Shown piece by piece: positions 36,799-44,883 of a stretch of 64,000 nt of DNA. This stretch comes from Oxynema aestuarii AP17 (GTDB taxonomy: Bacteria > Cyanobacteriota > Cyanobacteriia > Cyanobacteriales > Laspinemataceae): contig NZ_CP051167.1 in NCBI RefSeq assembly GCF_012295525.1, forward strand, positions 2,356,001-2,420,000. Direction: 5' to 3'. How positions within the stretch are numbered: position 1 is the stretch's first letter; each line of letters begins with the position of its first letter. The translations under genes and the position numbers were made by a program. The notes under the pieces are model-generated. The model did no database searches. It was given only the letters and a program-made list of their open reading frames with translations, and was not told the DNA's origin.

Positions 36799-37287
36799 TT
36801 AGCTCAGAGCGTTAATCGCGTAGTTGAGGTAGATGTTGACTTCCCCGGCGACGTCACCACTGAGACCGTGGTTGTCGCGGACGAATTCGAGAGCGGCGAC
36901 GTACCAGCTCGGAGACAAGCCGAGAGCGGCGTTGAATTCTTTGACGCCAGCCAGGACGTATTCATCTAACGGTCCGGTTCCGCCGACGACGCAGCAGTAG
37001 CTGACGACGCGCAGGTAGTTGTTGATGTCGCGCACGCACTTGGATTTCCCTTCGGGGGTGGAGGCGTATTGGGGGCCTTCCATTTGGGTGGTGTAAGGGA
37101 ATTTTTTGTACACGTGCTCGGCGGCGGCTTCCGACCAGCTTTGTCCGTTTTTGGCAAAGGCGCGAGCGGCTTCGAGTCCGGCTTTGGCGCGATCGAAACG
37201 GCCAAAGATCCCTTGCATTTCGGTGTTGCTCAGGTAGGAACCGCGCAAGTCGGCAGCAGAGATGGCTTCAGTCAAAGGGGTTTTCAT
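36799..37287 (-). CDS. pecA: Phycoerythrocyanin-type alpha subunit (divergent)
   Basis: A 162-residue globin-like phycobiliprotein alpha chain. The first 40 residues ([40 protein letters not shown]) are close to PecA. The bilin-binding Cys84 is in [13 protein letters not shown] and the invariant GGTGPLDEY is present. The second half departs from standard PecA/CpcA ([36 protein letters not shown], resembling phycoerythrin in places). Together with PecE/PecF it should carry phycoviolobilin. It lies 121 bp after pecB. An inverted repeat (GGCGGTC 36733-36739 / GACCGCC 36771-36777) lies before pecC. A divergent R-phycocyanin-like alpha chain is the alternative. Confidence 0.82.
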   Translation of the reverse strand: MKTPLTEAISAADLRGSYLSNTEMQGIFGRFDRAKAGLEAARAFAKNGQSWSEAAAEHVYKKFPYTTQMEGPQYASTPEGKSKCVRDINNYLRVVSYCCVVGGTGPLDEYVLAGVKEFNAALGLSPSWYVAALEFVRDNHGLSGDVAGEVNIYLNYAINALS

Positions 37288-37408
37288 AGCGATTCTGATT
37301 TCCTATTTCCTAATGGGTTAGCGACGTTGTGAGTTTGAGGAAAGTGGGTGTCGGGATGGCGGAAAAGATGCACGCGAGGCGATCTCCGGCGGACTCCCGA
37401 ACCGACTT

Positions 37409-37927
37409 TTATTCGACGGCGCTAGCAGCGCGATCGAAGTATCCGGCTAATTCGGAAATTAAGGAGCTGCAATCCCCTTTGCTGATGCCGTTGGGATCGT
37501 TGGCGATTCCGATCGCCGCGTCTTTCATTTTTTGGATACCGGAGGCGACCGTACCGCCGGGAGTGCCTAACGCTTGGTAGGTTTCGCGCAGACCGTTGAG
37601 ACAGCGATCGTCGAGGACGCTAGCATCTCCGGCGAGCATCGCGTAGGTCACGTAACGCAGGATGAAACCCATGTCGCGAATGCAAGCGGCGTGGTTGCGA
37701 TGGTGGTCGCACTGTCCGCCCGCGCCGAAGACTTGGGGTTGTTCGGCGACTAAGGCGCGGTAGGCGTTAGAGACGATCGAAGAAGCGTTGCAGGTGAGGC
37801 GGTTGACGACATCTAAGCGCTTGTTGCTGTCGGCAACCATCGCTTGCAAGCCGTTGATTTCATCTTCGCTCAGGTAAGCCCAACGTTTGTCCGCTTGGTT
37901 TACGACTTTAGAAAAAGCGTCAAGCAT
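37409..37927 (-). CDS. pecB: Phycoerythrocyanin-type beta subunit with unusual Cys82 loop
   Basis: A 172-residue phycobiliprotein beta chain; MLDAF and [23 protein letters not shown] are PecB-like. Both attachment cysteines are present: Cys82 in NHAACIRDM and the C-terminal one (Cys153 in phycocyanin numbering) in SKGDCSSL. The loop before Cys82, normally GGNAYTSRRMAAC, is here [13 protein letters not shown]: Asn72, the site of asparagine methylation in nearly all beta chains, is Gln, and Cys73 and three His are new. Another unusual Cys is at 46 (LTCNAS). It is first in the operon, with a 600-bp leader region. The gene is intact and full length, so it is probably expressed. Confidence 0.85.
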   Translation of the reverse strand: MLDAFSKVVNQADKRWAYLSEDEINGLQAMVADSNKRLDVVNRLTCNASSIVSNAYRALVAEQPQVFGAGGQCDHHRNHAACIRDMGFILRYVTYAMLAGDASVLDDRCLNGLRETYQALGTPGGTVASGIQKMKDAAIGIANDPNGISKGDCSSLISELAGYFDRAASAVE

Positions 37928-38551
37928 GTTTGTTAATACTCCTAACTACAGGTTTTTTTGAAGCTCGACCCTACAAATGGGCCCAGCGATATCCGAACAA
38001 CCCGGCGATTCGTCGATTCTCCCGGGGCGATCGCCCCGCTTTCTCGTCTGACGCGATCGCTCGCTGCCAGATTGATGAGCCAGATTGATGAGAACGATAA
38101 CGTCAAGTTTATGAGAGGCGCGTTAACACGACTCAATACTTGCGTTCCCGGGCTGTCGGTGGCTTCATGTGAATCTTCAGCCTTTATAACCTGAGATTTA
38201 CGATTTTTTTTGTTAAGAAATATTGCGATTATGGGCGGGGATCGCAGGCAAATAGGGTCAATTCTAAGGTTTTTTGCTCGAAACCGATCGCCTCGCGTCC
38301 ATTTTTGTAATTAAAATTAATAAAAAAACTCATCCCTTAACGTTTTAACTTTAATTTAACTTTCGTAGTTTTTGTAACAAAAGTGGGACTTTCAGGGGGA
38401 TTTTCCCGGTGAAACGACCCCAAAAATGTAACGGGGTATATCTGAATGTAAATTTAAGTAAACTTTATGAAAATAATGAACATTTGTTACAAAAAATGCC
38501 CCAGGGGGGGAATTTGTGCATCCTGGGACAAAGTAAATACGGGTTAACCCG
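37928..38551 (-). promoter_or_regulatory. Upstream region of the pec operon
   Basis: 624 bp between the split lyase gene and pecB, without a gene. It holds AGGAG before pecB, a direct repeat CAGATTGATGAG x2 at about 38070-38094, three TTAAC motifs (38337, 38345, 38356) of which the last two form TTTAACTT-TAA-TTTAACTT with the 11-bp period of a cyanobacterial Pho box, and TTTGTAACAAA at 38371-38381 with its inverse at 38483-38493. The motifs are seen; their roles are inferred. The AT-rich part near 38195-38345 is the likely promoter zone. Confidence 0.4.
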
Positions 38552-38746
38552 TCAGTCCGTTTTTTGTTCCACACCAAAACCGACGAGCAGAACCTGTTCG
38601 AGAGGCTGACCCTCTGGGGGGCGTTGGTAGTTGACGATCTGACGCAGACGCAAACTCGGATTGACCAAGGTAATCGAATCCACCGAAACGATGCGGGTGT
38701 AGTGAGTAGTCATCAGCAATTCGCGGGTAAAAGCAGTGACATCCTC

Positions 38747-38776
38747 CCGACGCTGAATCAAAGATTACAGCGCGGG
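38747..38776 (-). ncRNA. Right-end hairpin / putative omegaRNA 3' scaffold of tnpB copy 2
   Basis: On the minus strand CCGCGCTG-TAATCTTTGATT-CAGCGTCGG, a stem with one bulge around the same 12-nt loop as the copy-1 right end. The tnpB stop TAA opens the loop. The adjacent flank would supply a guide starting about ACTGCTTTTACCCGC, which matches the empty lyase site next to TTTAAC. Confidence 0.5.
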
Positions 38777-40040
38777 CTTCCCAGCCTCACGATTGGGTGT
38801 TCGGGCCCCACGCCACTTATCTAGGTCATAGACCCCCGACAGACCGACTTGACAGGCGGTTTCCGTTCCCCAGAGTCCCTGGGATACTAAATTCTCTAGT
38901 CCACGATCCAAAACCATCTCTGCTGCGGCACAATCCCGATGAGTCCGATACCCACACTCAGGACAATGATGCTCTCTGACTTCCAACCCTTTGCTCACCG
39001 TAGCAAGGCAGTTGGGGCAGGTTTGACTGGTGCCGTTGGGATTGACTTTAGCAAAGTAGATTCCTCGCTTCGAGCACACCCATTCCGTCAGAGACAAGAA
39101 CTGTCCGAAAGCAGCATCAACACAATCTTTTCGCAACATCCCTCGCGTCAAGCCTTTGACGTTGAGATCTTCTGCAAAGATAGTTTGCGCCCGGTCGCAA
39201 AGCTGATGAGCCGTCTTCAGATGGAAATCTTTACGACGATTGGCAATGCGATGATGCATTCTAGCCACTTTGATTTGTGCCTTTTCCCAGTTTTGAGAAC
39301 CCTTTTGTTTTCGTGCTGCTCTGCGTTGCAGCAATTTCAGCTTGCGTTGCATCGACTTGAAAAACTGGGGTCGCTCTTGGAAAGAGCCATCGGAAGCAGT
39401 CAAGAATCGCTCCAATCCCAGGTCAATCCCGATCGCCCGACCGTGAACCGGGACATCGGGAACCGATATATCCGATTCAATCGTGACGACAACATACCAT
39501 TGTGTACCCCGTACCCTGGACAGTACCCTTACCTGTATCCCCCCAACCCCCCTTTGAAAGGGGGGCGAAGGGGGGATGCAGGTTGATGGGTACTTCCCCA
39601 ATCTTTGGCAACTTGATTGTGAAGCCATTGATGGGATTGTTCTTGAATTGGGGAAATAGAAAGGATTTGAATTGACCGAACTTTTTGAAACGCGGGAATC
39701 CATGTCCCCGTTTCACAAAGGCTTCCCAGGTATCGTGCAGTCTGCGAATCGTGGTCTGCAATACCTGAGAATGCACCTTACCCAGATGCGGGAATTGCTT
39801 CTTCGCTTTGGGCAGGTTGTTTTGCTGACGATGGTAAGACGGGAATGGCTCATCGGCGGGAATGATGTATTCCTTCTCCAACGAGCATCGGTCTATCGAA
39901 CACTTACGCGAAGCAATCCAATCCTTGAGTTCGCGCAACGCGTAGTTATATACGCCTCTGCACGTCTCCATCCACTCCAACAGTTCAGCCTCCTGGGTGG
40001 CGTCTGGATCGATTCGGTAGGTGTAGTTCATGGTCAGCAT
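38765..40040 (-). pseudogene. tnpB: tnpB copy 2, frameshifted by a palindrome insertion
   Basis: The N-terminal half runs from about 40040 (MNYTYRIDPDATQEAELLEW) to the palindrome at 39537-39577, ending KLPKIGEVPINLH. The rest continues in another frame with QVRVLSRVRGTQWYVVVTIE, the RuvC motif AIGIDLGLERF, AEDLNVKGLTRG, a complete zinc finger (CPNC...CPECG) and the final Asp in RTHRDCAAAEM. The halves are offset by one base, and about ten family-typical residues are missing at the junction. Apart from this one break it looks recent, with all catalytic residues intact, unlike copies 1 and 3. Confidence 0.82.
39537..39577. repeat. GC-rich palindromic element, copy E (inside tnpB copy 2)
   Basis: 41 bp, ATCCCCCCAACCCCCC...GGGGGGAT with core CCCCCCTTTGAAAGGGGGG, the same core as copy B. 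Not a multiple of three, it breaks the reading frame. Confidence 0.85.
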
Positions 40041-40456
40041 AGCCGGAGTTTACCAAAGGCTATAGCTCCCCGAACCCCTCAAAAGTTAAAGCGAAAGTGG
40101 GCGACCATCGGTTTAGCCTCCTCGTAGGCGCGATCGCGCAAATAATCCCCCTCGATCGCCCCGCGCTCTTCCTTGGTCGGAACGAACAATAAATTAAGCT
40201 GCTGCGAAACCTGCTCCCCAGTTTCCGAAACCGTATCGAACTGGAGATGGTACCCCTGCAAGCGGTCAACTTGAGGGTGAGGAGGTCGTTGGTTATCTTG
40301 CAACACCTTATTTTTCTGAACGGACGAAATCGGTTCGACCCGGAATTGCGTATGCGATCGCTCCACCTGCGATCGCTGTAAAAAATGATAGGTGCGTTCG
40401 CTACTCCAACTCCCCACACAACACTCGAAAAAGCGTTGAAATTCCAAAACACTCAT

Positions 40457-40902
40457 GAGGCGCGACTCCTAAACTAAATTTTCCGGTCTAGTTGAAGTTT
40501 AAAGTTGAACTCGCCGTTCGCCCGTCTCGGGAGAGGAACCCCGACGAGACCCGATGAATTCTTTTCGTGAAGCCAACCCCGGCGATCGCCCCGATTCGCG
40601 CGACATTTCGACGGCAGCGACCCCAAAGATCGGAGAAATTTTTAGTGAAATTGAGAACCCGGCGGGTCAGAAGGTTCGCCGAACTTGGTAGCATCAAATC
40701 TAGATCGCTTTGACGCGCCCTGACTCGCGTTTTTCCCGTCGTCGCGCGCGAGTCCGTTCGAGCCAGTCTAAAACGCGACAGGCGATCGTTCACGAAATCA
40801 CTGCGCCTGGGGAACGGCAAGTGCGAAGCAGTAACATCCCCATCGGGCGTTCTTGAGGTTTTCGAGTCACACAACCCTAAAAATCCAGCCCGTATTAGAG
40901 TA
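40457..40902. other. Spacer between the divergent lyase and MBL genes
   Basis: 446 bp with no gene I can support; an ORF on the minus strand at 40488-40874 has no family features and HIP1-driven codons. Promoters for both divergent genes must lie here, but I cannot place them. Confidence 0.5.
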
Positions 40903-42588
40903 ATGCAGCTTGAGTGTTTAGCCTACAGCGTCGGTCATGCGGATGAGGGAGTCTGTGTGGGGATGCAAATGGGACCGTATCGCATCCTGCTAGACTGCGG
41001 CTTACCCGACCCCTCAGCCTTGAGAGAATTATTCCCGCCGGATCGAACCGCATCCGTAGGGGAGACGAGGCGAAGGCAACCCGTCGATTTCGTCTTAGTT
41101 GCCAACGCCCACGCCGATCGCGCCCGAGGCTTGCTCTACCTGCATCGGGCCTTTCCCAAATTGCCCATTTACGCCAGCGAAGTTACCACGGAATTAGTCC
41201 ATCTCAACTGGCCCGAAGTCGAACGGGAACAGACCCGCTTTTGTCAGGCATTACCCTGGCAAACCCCGGTAGAATTTCGCGACGGACTGACCGTACAACT
41301 GTTTCGGGCCGGACATTTGCCCGGTGCGGCGGCGATCTTGTTGACCTACCTCGATCCCGATAGCGGGCGCGCGTATAAAGTCTTGCACACGGGAGATTTT
41401 TTCTTATCCAATTCTCGTTTAGTAGAAGGCTTACCCTTAGAACAGTTGCGCGGTTTGGATCCGGACGTGGCGATCGTCGAAGCCAGTTATGGAACCGCGC
41501 GCTTTCCCCACCGACGGGCTCTCGAAAACGAACTCGCCGAACGGATTAATCGGGCGATCGCCGAGCAGAAACGGGTTTTGATGCCCACTCCCCCATTAGG
41601 ATTGGGACAGGAATTATTGATGTTACTGCGATCGCACCATCACTTTACCGGGCGCGATCTAGATATTTGGGTCGATGGCAGCGTCGCCGACGGGTGCGAT
41701 GCCTATTTAGCCCTCTTGCCGCAATTGCCGAGTTCCGTGCAGAATTTCGCCCGCCATCAAGCCTTATTTTGGGACGATCGCGTGCGTCCGCGCGTGCGCC
41801 GGGTCGTTCCCGAAGAGCGCGGCGAACTGGGAAAATCCCCATCGATCGTCTTGTGCGATCGCGCGATCGACTGGCAGCAATATTGTGCCCCCGACACCGG
41901 ACCGTGGCTGGTGTTGCTGCCCGAACATCCCGGTCAACCGCGCCCGGAACTGGAGCGGACCGTCCTCGATCGCCTTCCCGTCCCCGTCGAAGTCGAAACC
42001 TATTTACTCACCGATCGCTGCGACGTTAACGGAACCACCCAACTGATTCACAATCTCCATCCCCAACACGTGCTGTTGGTTCGCGGCGCGCCGAATTATC
42101 TCGCCGACCTGAGTAATTTAGACGAATTACGCAACCGCTACCACTTGCATACCCCCCACGCCGGAACCGTCGTGGAATTGCCGATCGGGGAAATTTTGGT
42201 GCAGCCGAGCGAAGAACCGGAGGTTTACGAGGGGGAGCTGACCGAACATCCCGGCGAAATAGCCATGACCTTCCCGGAGGCGATCGCCCGCGATTCGCGC
42301 TGGCAAAATTTTGCCGATACGGGCTTGATCGAGGCGCGCTGGCAAGGGGAAGAGTTAGTCATTCGCGGGTTGTCCCAACGGGAAGTCCTCTCACAAAGTA
42401 GCGCGGCGCGGTTCGATCCGGAGATCGACTGTTGTGGGACCTGTCGTTACTATCGCGGTCGTCGTTGCTGGAATCGAAGGTCTCCTCTGTACGGGTTCAA
42501 GGTCACCCCGGACGGCTACTGTCCGGCGTTTGAAGCGTTACCCCGGGAGGGAGAGATGTGGGAGGACGGAGAACCGACGCCGGAATAG
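40903..42588 (+). CDS. Beta-CASP-like metallo-beta-lactamase-fold protein with altered metal site
   Basis: A 561-residue protein. The N-terminal MBL half has GHLPGAAAILL and LHTGDFFLS, the third and fourth metal motifs, but the normal HxHxDH is NAHADR (about residue 69), losing two ligands. The middle has a beta-CASP-like insertion (IVEASYG ... LMPTPPLGLGQELLMLL), and the C-terminus a Cys cluster CCGTCRYYRGRRCWN ... GYCPAFE that may bind a metal. Relatives are RNA exo/endonucleases such as RNase J or CPSF-73. Catalysis by this copy is uncertain; an RNA-binding or structural role is possible. Confidence 0.75.
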   Translation: MQLECLAYSVGHADEGVCVGMQMGPYRILLDCGLPDPSALRELFPPDRTASVGETRRRQPVDFVLVANAHADRARGLLYLHRAFPKLPIYASEVTTELVHLNWPEVEREQTRFCQALPWQTPVEFRDGLTVQLFRAGHLPGAAAILLTYLDPDSGRAYKVLHTGDFFLSNSRLVEGLPLEQLRGLDPDVAIVEASYGTARFPHRRALENELAERINRAIAEQKRVLMPTPPLGLGQELLMLLRSHHHFTGRDLDIWVDGSVADGCDAYLALLPQLPSSVQNFARHQALFWDDRVRPRVRRVVPEERGELGKSPSIVLCDRAIDWQQYCAPDTGPWLVLLPEHPGQPRPELERTVLDRLPVPVEVETYLLTDRCDVNGTTQLIHNLHPQHVLLVRGAPNYLADLSNLDELRNRYHLHTPHAGTVVELPIGEILVQPSEEPEVYEGELTEHPGEIAMTFPEAIARDSRWQNFADTGLIEARWQGEELVIRGLSQREVLSQSSAARFDPEIDCCGTCRYYRGRRCWNRRSPLYGFKVTPDGYCPAFEALPREGEMWEDGEPTPE

Positions 42589-42618
42589 GGAGGCGACGCC
42601 GGGCGCGCCGATCTCAAA

Positions 42619-42653
42619 CTCCCCCCAGATCTCGCAGCAAGATTTGGGGGGAG
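42619..42653. terminator. Hairpin between convergent genes
   Basis: CTCCCCCCAGATC (42619-42631) pairs with GATTTGGGGGGAG (42641-42653), with one wobble or mismatch. No T-run follows. It lies between the convergent MBL and DUF6679-like genes. Confidence 0.5.
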
Positions 42654-42677
42654 GAGGTAAAGGGGTGCAGGTCGGAG

Positions 42678-42989
42678 TTAGTCGCGATCGGAGTCGGGAG
42701 AGGATTTGGGCAGTTGTTCCGCTTCCGGACAGTCGTCGGAAATTAGGGGTTCGACATTTCCCCGAGGAACCGATGCGAGTTTTTGAGTAATGGCGCCGAT
42801 ACTTTCGAGACGAACCATTTCCTCCCAAGAGCAAATTTCGTCTTCTTCGTCCGTTTCGTACCGGACGGTCACCAAGTCTCCTTCGATATCCAGGATCCGG
42901 GCGCAATCAATCCAACGTTGCTGGTCCCGCAAGAAAATACTGACCTCACGACCGTCGCAACAGAGTTGATAAATCTTGCGGTGTAGCAT
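42678..42989 (-). CDS. Conserved cyanobacterial small protein (DUF6679-like)
   Basis: A 103-residue soluble protein starting MLHRKIYQLCCDGREVSIFL. Residues 1-75 (WIDCARILDIEGDLVTVRYE; EEDEICSWEEMVRLESIGAI) form a highly conserved beta-rich core in cyanobacteria, probably an SH3-like fold; the acidic tail is variable. The ATG at 42989 follows AGGAG; an upstream start at 43022 adds non-conserved residues. Function unknown. The 429 bp upstream (42990-43418) carry no other gene. Confidence 0.72.
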   Translation of the reverse strand: MLHRKIYQLCCDGREVSIFLRDQQRWIDCARILDIEGDLVTVRYETDEEDEICSWEEMVRLESIGAITQKLASVPRGNVEPLISDDCPEAEQLPKSSPDSDRD

Positions 42990-43418
42990 GGGTGGCTTCT
43001 CCTGAGCAGGTAACTTTTTCAAATGCGTTGTGCCGTTTTTTTCAACAGGGAGAGTGCGGGCAAAACCGAACTCTGTATGGTTTAACGCGAGTTTTCCGAG
43101 AATCTCGGATTGACTTCAGGGAATTCGAGATCGTCCGTTCGTCGCCGTGACTTGTTAATGTCGTCCACCTGAAATACGAGCCTTGATATTTTTATTTGAC
43201 AGTCTAGCTTAAAAATCGCCCAATATTGAGCGGGGGTGTTGAAATTCAAGGAATTTAGACCGCAACGATCGCGGGCGATCGGTGGTGAGAATAGGGGGAA
43301 TCGGAAGCTTGAACTCAAGGGTTCGGTCGCTGGACTCACCCGATAGAGACATCGGAGTTTGAGGGGATCGCGTTAGAGAGCGAGAAGGCTCGGACGGATC
43401 GATTTGGGCAAATCTACC

Positions 43419-44306
43419 TTAATTGTAGGGCGGATCGCCCGCCTCCGAGGGAGAAATGGCGGCGGAGGGGTTGAGAAACTGGGGGCGTTGGCGATGGGTG
43501 CGCTGGAGTTGGGTTTCTAAGGCGGGCCAATCTTCGCTCTCGATCGCGGCGATCGCGCGATCGAGGGTTTGACGGTAAGCGTGCAGCGATCGCAGCAAAC
43601 TGTCGCGGTTGTAGCGGGCCATCATTACCCCGAGTTCGGGATTGCCGCCACCGACGCGGGTGGTATCGCGAAAGCCACTACTGGCGAGCGCCCGGGCGAG
43701 TTGTAACACGTCGGGATCCGGTTCGTCGAGACAGGCATCGATCGCACTGGCGCTGACGATGACGGGCAGGTGAGAAATCCAGGCGACGGCGCGATCGTGG
43801 GTTTGGGGGGTGCAGCGATAGATCCGGGCGCCCAAGGAAGCGGCGAGGGTTTCGACTCGTTCCACGGCAAAGGTCGGCGTAGTCGGTAGGGGGGCGATCG
43901 CGTAAGGACATCCGGCGAATAAATGCCGTTGGGCTGCTTCGATGCCACTTTCGGCGGTGCCCGCCATCGGGTGCGCCGGGACGAAATTCGGCCACAGGGG
44001 GGCGACGGCTTCGACTACGGAGACTTTGACGGAACCGACGTCGGTGATGACGGTTTCCGGCGCGAGGTAAGGAACCAGACGGCTGACCGTGGGGGCGATC
44101 GCGGCGATCGGGGTGCAGACGAAAATGACCTCGGTCCCGGCGAGCAGGGACAGCTCGACCCCGGCGACATCGACGACGCCGCGATCCAAGGCCGTTTGGC
44201 AAGTTTGCGGACGGCGGGACACGCCGATCGTCTCGTGACCGCGATCGCGTAAATCCAAGGCGAGGGAGCCGCCAATCAACCCCAATCCGATAATGCCTAT
44301 CTTCAT
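43419..44306 (-). CDS. tyrA: Prephenate/arogenate dehydrogenase
   Basis: A 295-residue NAD(P)-dependent enzyme of tyrosine synthesis; cyanobacterial forms act mainly on arogenate. The Rossmann fingerprint is MKIGIIGLGLIGGSLALDLRD. The catalytic His is in FVPAHPMAGTAESG (about residue 112), and a second helical half follows with RAVAWISHLPV and SSGFRDTTRVGGGNPE. Length is normal. It is a single gene; the divergent upstream region is the 577-bp spacer before the pentapeptide gene. Confidence 0.95.
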   Translation of the reverse strand: MKIGIIGLGLIGGSLALDLRDRGHETIGVSRRPQTCQTALDRGVVDVAGVELSLLAGTEVIFVCTPIAAIAPTVSRLVPYLAPETVITDVGSVKVSVVEAVAPLWPNFVPAHPMAGTAESGIEAAQRHLFAGCPYAIAPLPTTPTFAVERVETLAASLGARIYRCTPQTHDRAVAWISHLPVIVSASAIDACLDEPDPDVLQLARALASSGFRDTTRVGGGNPELGVMMARYNRDSLLRSLHAYRQTLDRAIAAIESEDWPALETQLQRTHRQRPQFLNPSAAISPSEAGDPPYN

Positions 44307-44883
44307 TCAATCTCGGTGTTTGTCGATCTTCTGGAGACACGGAGCGGTTCGATCCGGATCTCATTATAACGATCGCCTCGGCCCAACAGAACCGCATCCG
44401 GGGGTAGTCTTGCGGGAGAGAGCGGGCCGTCGGCGGATTCGATCGCGGGCGAGGAATCAGGCGCTAGCATGGTAGTACCCACTCGGGTGCGGCCCGATCG
44501 CCCCATCGGCTTTCGTCCGACACGACCCGCAGGTGCGGCGATCGCCCCATGGGCTGGGGTGTCTCGTTCGATCCGAGTGAAAAAGAGTGGGGTGAGGCTC
44601 CACAGGGGTGTCGTACCCGGTTGCGCCTCAGTGCGGGTAAGATGGACGGGGTGTTTCAACGAGAGGAGCGTCTGTCGTGCCCCTTGTCTGTCCCGACAAC
44701 TCGCCATCGCCAGTGGTCTGCCGTCGTGGAGAGATCGTCGCGATCGCCCGAGCCGGAAGGGAGAGTGGGGATCTCCCGTCATGGGGTGGCGATCGGCAAT
44801 TTTCCCCCAGCTCGTCTGTTAGTTATATTGAGAACAATTCAAGCGGTTTCTGGGTCAAGTCGCCATGACATCAGGGTTCCCCG
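44307..44883. other. Spacer upstream of the first pentapeptide gene
   Basis: 577 bp between divergent genes. Several overlapping ORFs on both strands (44303-44944) lack recognisable domains and ribosome sites, so I call no gene. It is GC-rich until about 44815, then turns AT-rich (TTAGTTATATTGAGAAC), a likely promoter zone for the gene at 44884. Confidence 0.45.

Larger units (their letters stand above)
38738..40084 (-). mobile_element. IS200/IS605-type (tnpB-only) insertion element
   Basis: About 1347 bp inserted directly 3' of TTTAAC (40085-40090, minus strand), a target resembling the TTTAA(C)-type sites of IS605 relatives, with no target duplication. The left end contains an imperfect ATAGCC/GGCTAT hairpin before tnpB; the right end is the hairpin at 38747-38776. 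There is no tnpA, so it is non-autonomous. The boundaries are set by restoration of the lyase frame and may be off by multiples of three. Confidence 0.75.
38552..40456 (-). pseudogene. CpcS/CpeS-family bilin lyase gene split by an IS element
   Basis: The N-terminal part (40456 down to 40085, 124 codons) begins MSVLEFQRFFECCVGSWSSE and ends MVAHFRFN. The C-terminal part (38737 down to 38552) reads TAFTRELLMTTHYTRIVSVD to VGFGVEQKTD. Both belong to the lipocalin-like CpcS/CpeS/CpeU lyases, which attach bilin to Cys82-type sites. Removing 38738-40084 joins codon AAC to ACT in frame and gives a 185-residue protein of normal length. As it stands the gene ends at a TGA (40079) just inside the element. 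It lies upstream of pecBACEF on the same strand, so a role in PecB chromophorylation is likely. The family name rests on motif memory. Confidence 0.72.

Noticed and set aside
40488-40874. 128-codon ORF in the spacer before the MBL gene
   Set aside because: No domain or ribosome site, and the composition is that of HIP1-rich spacer DNA.
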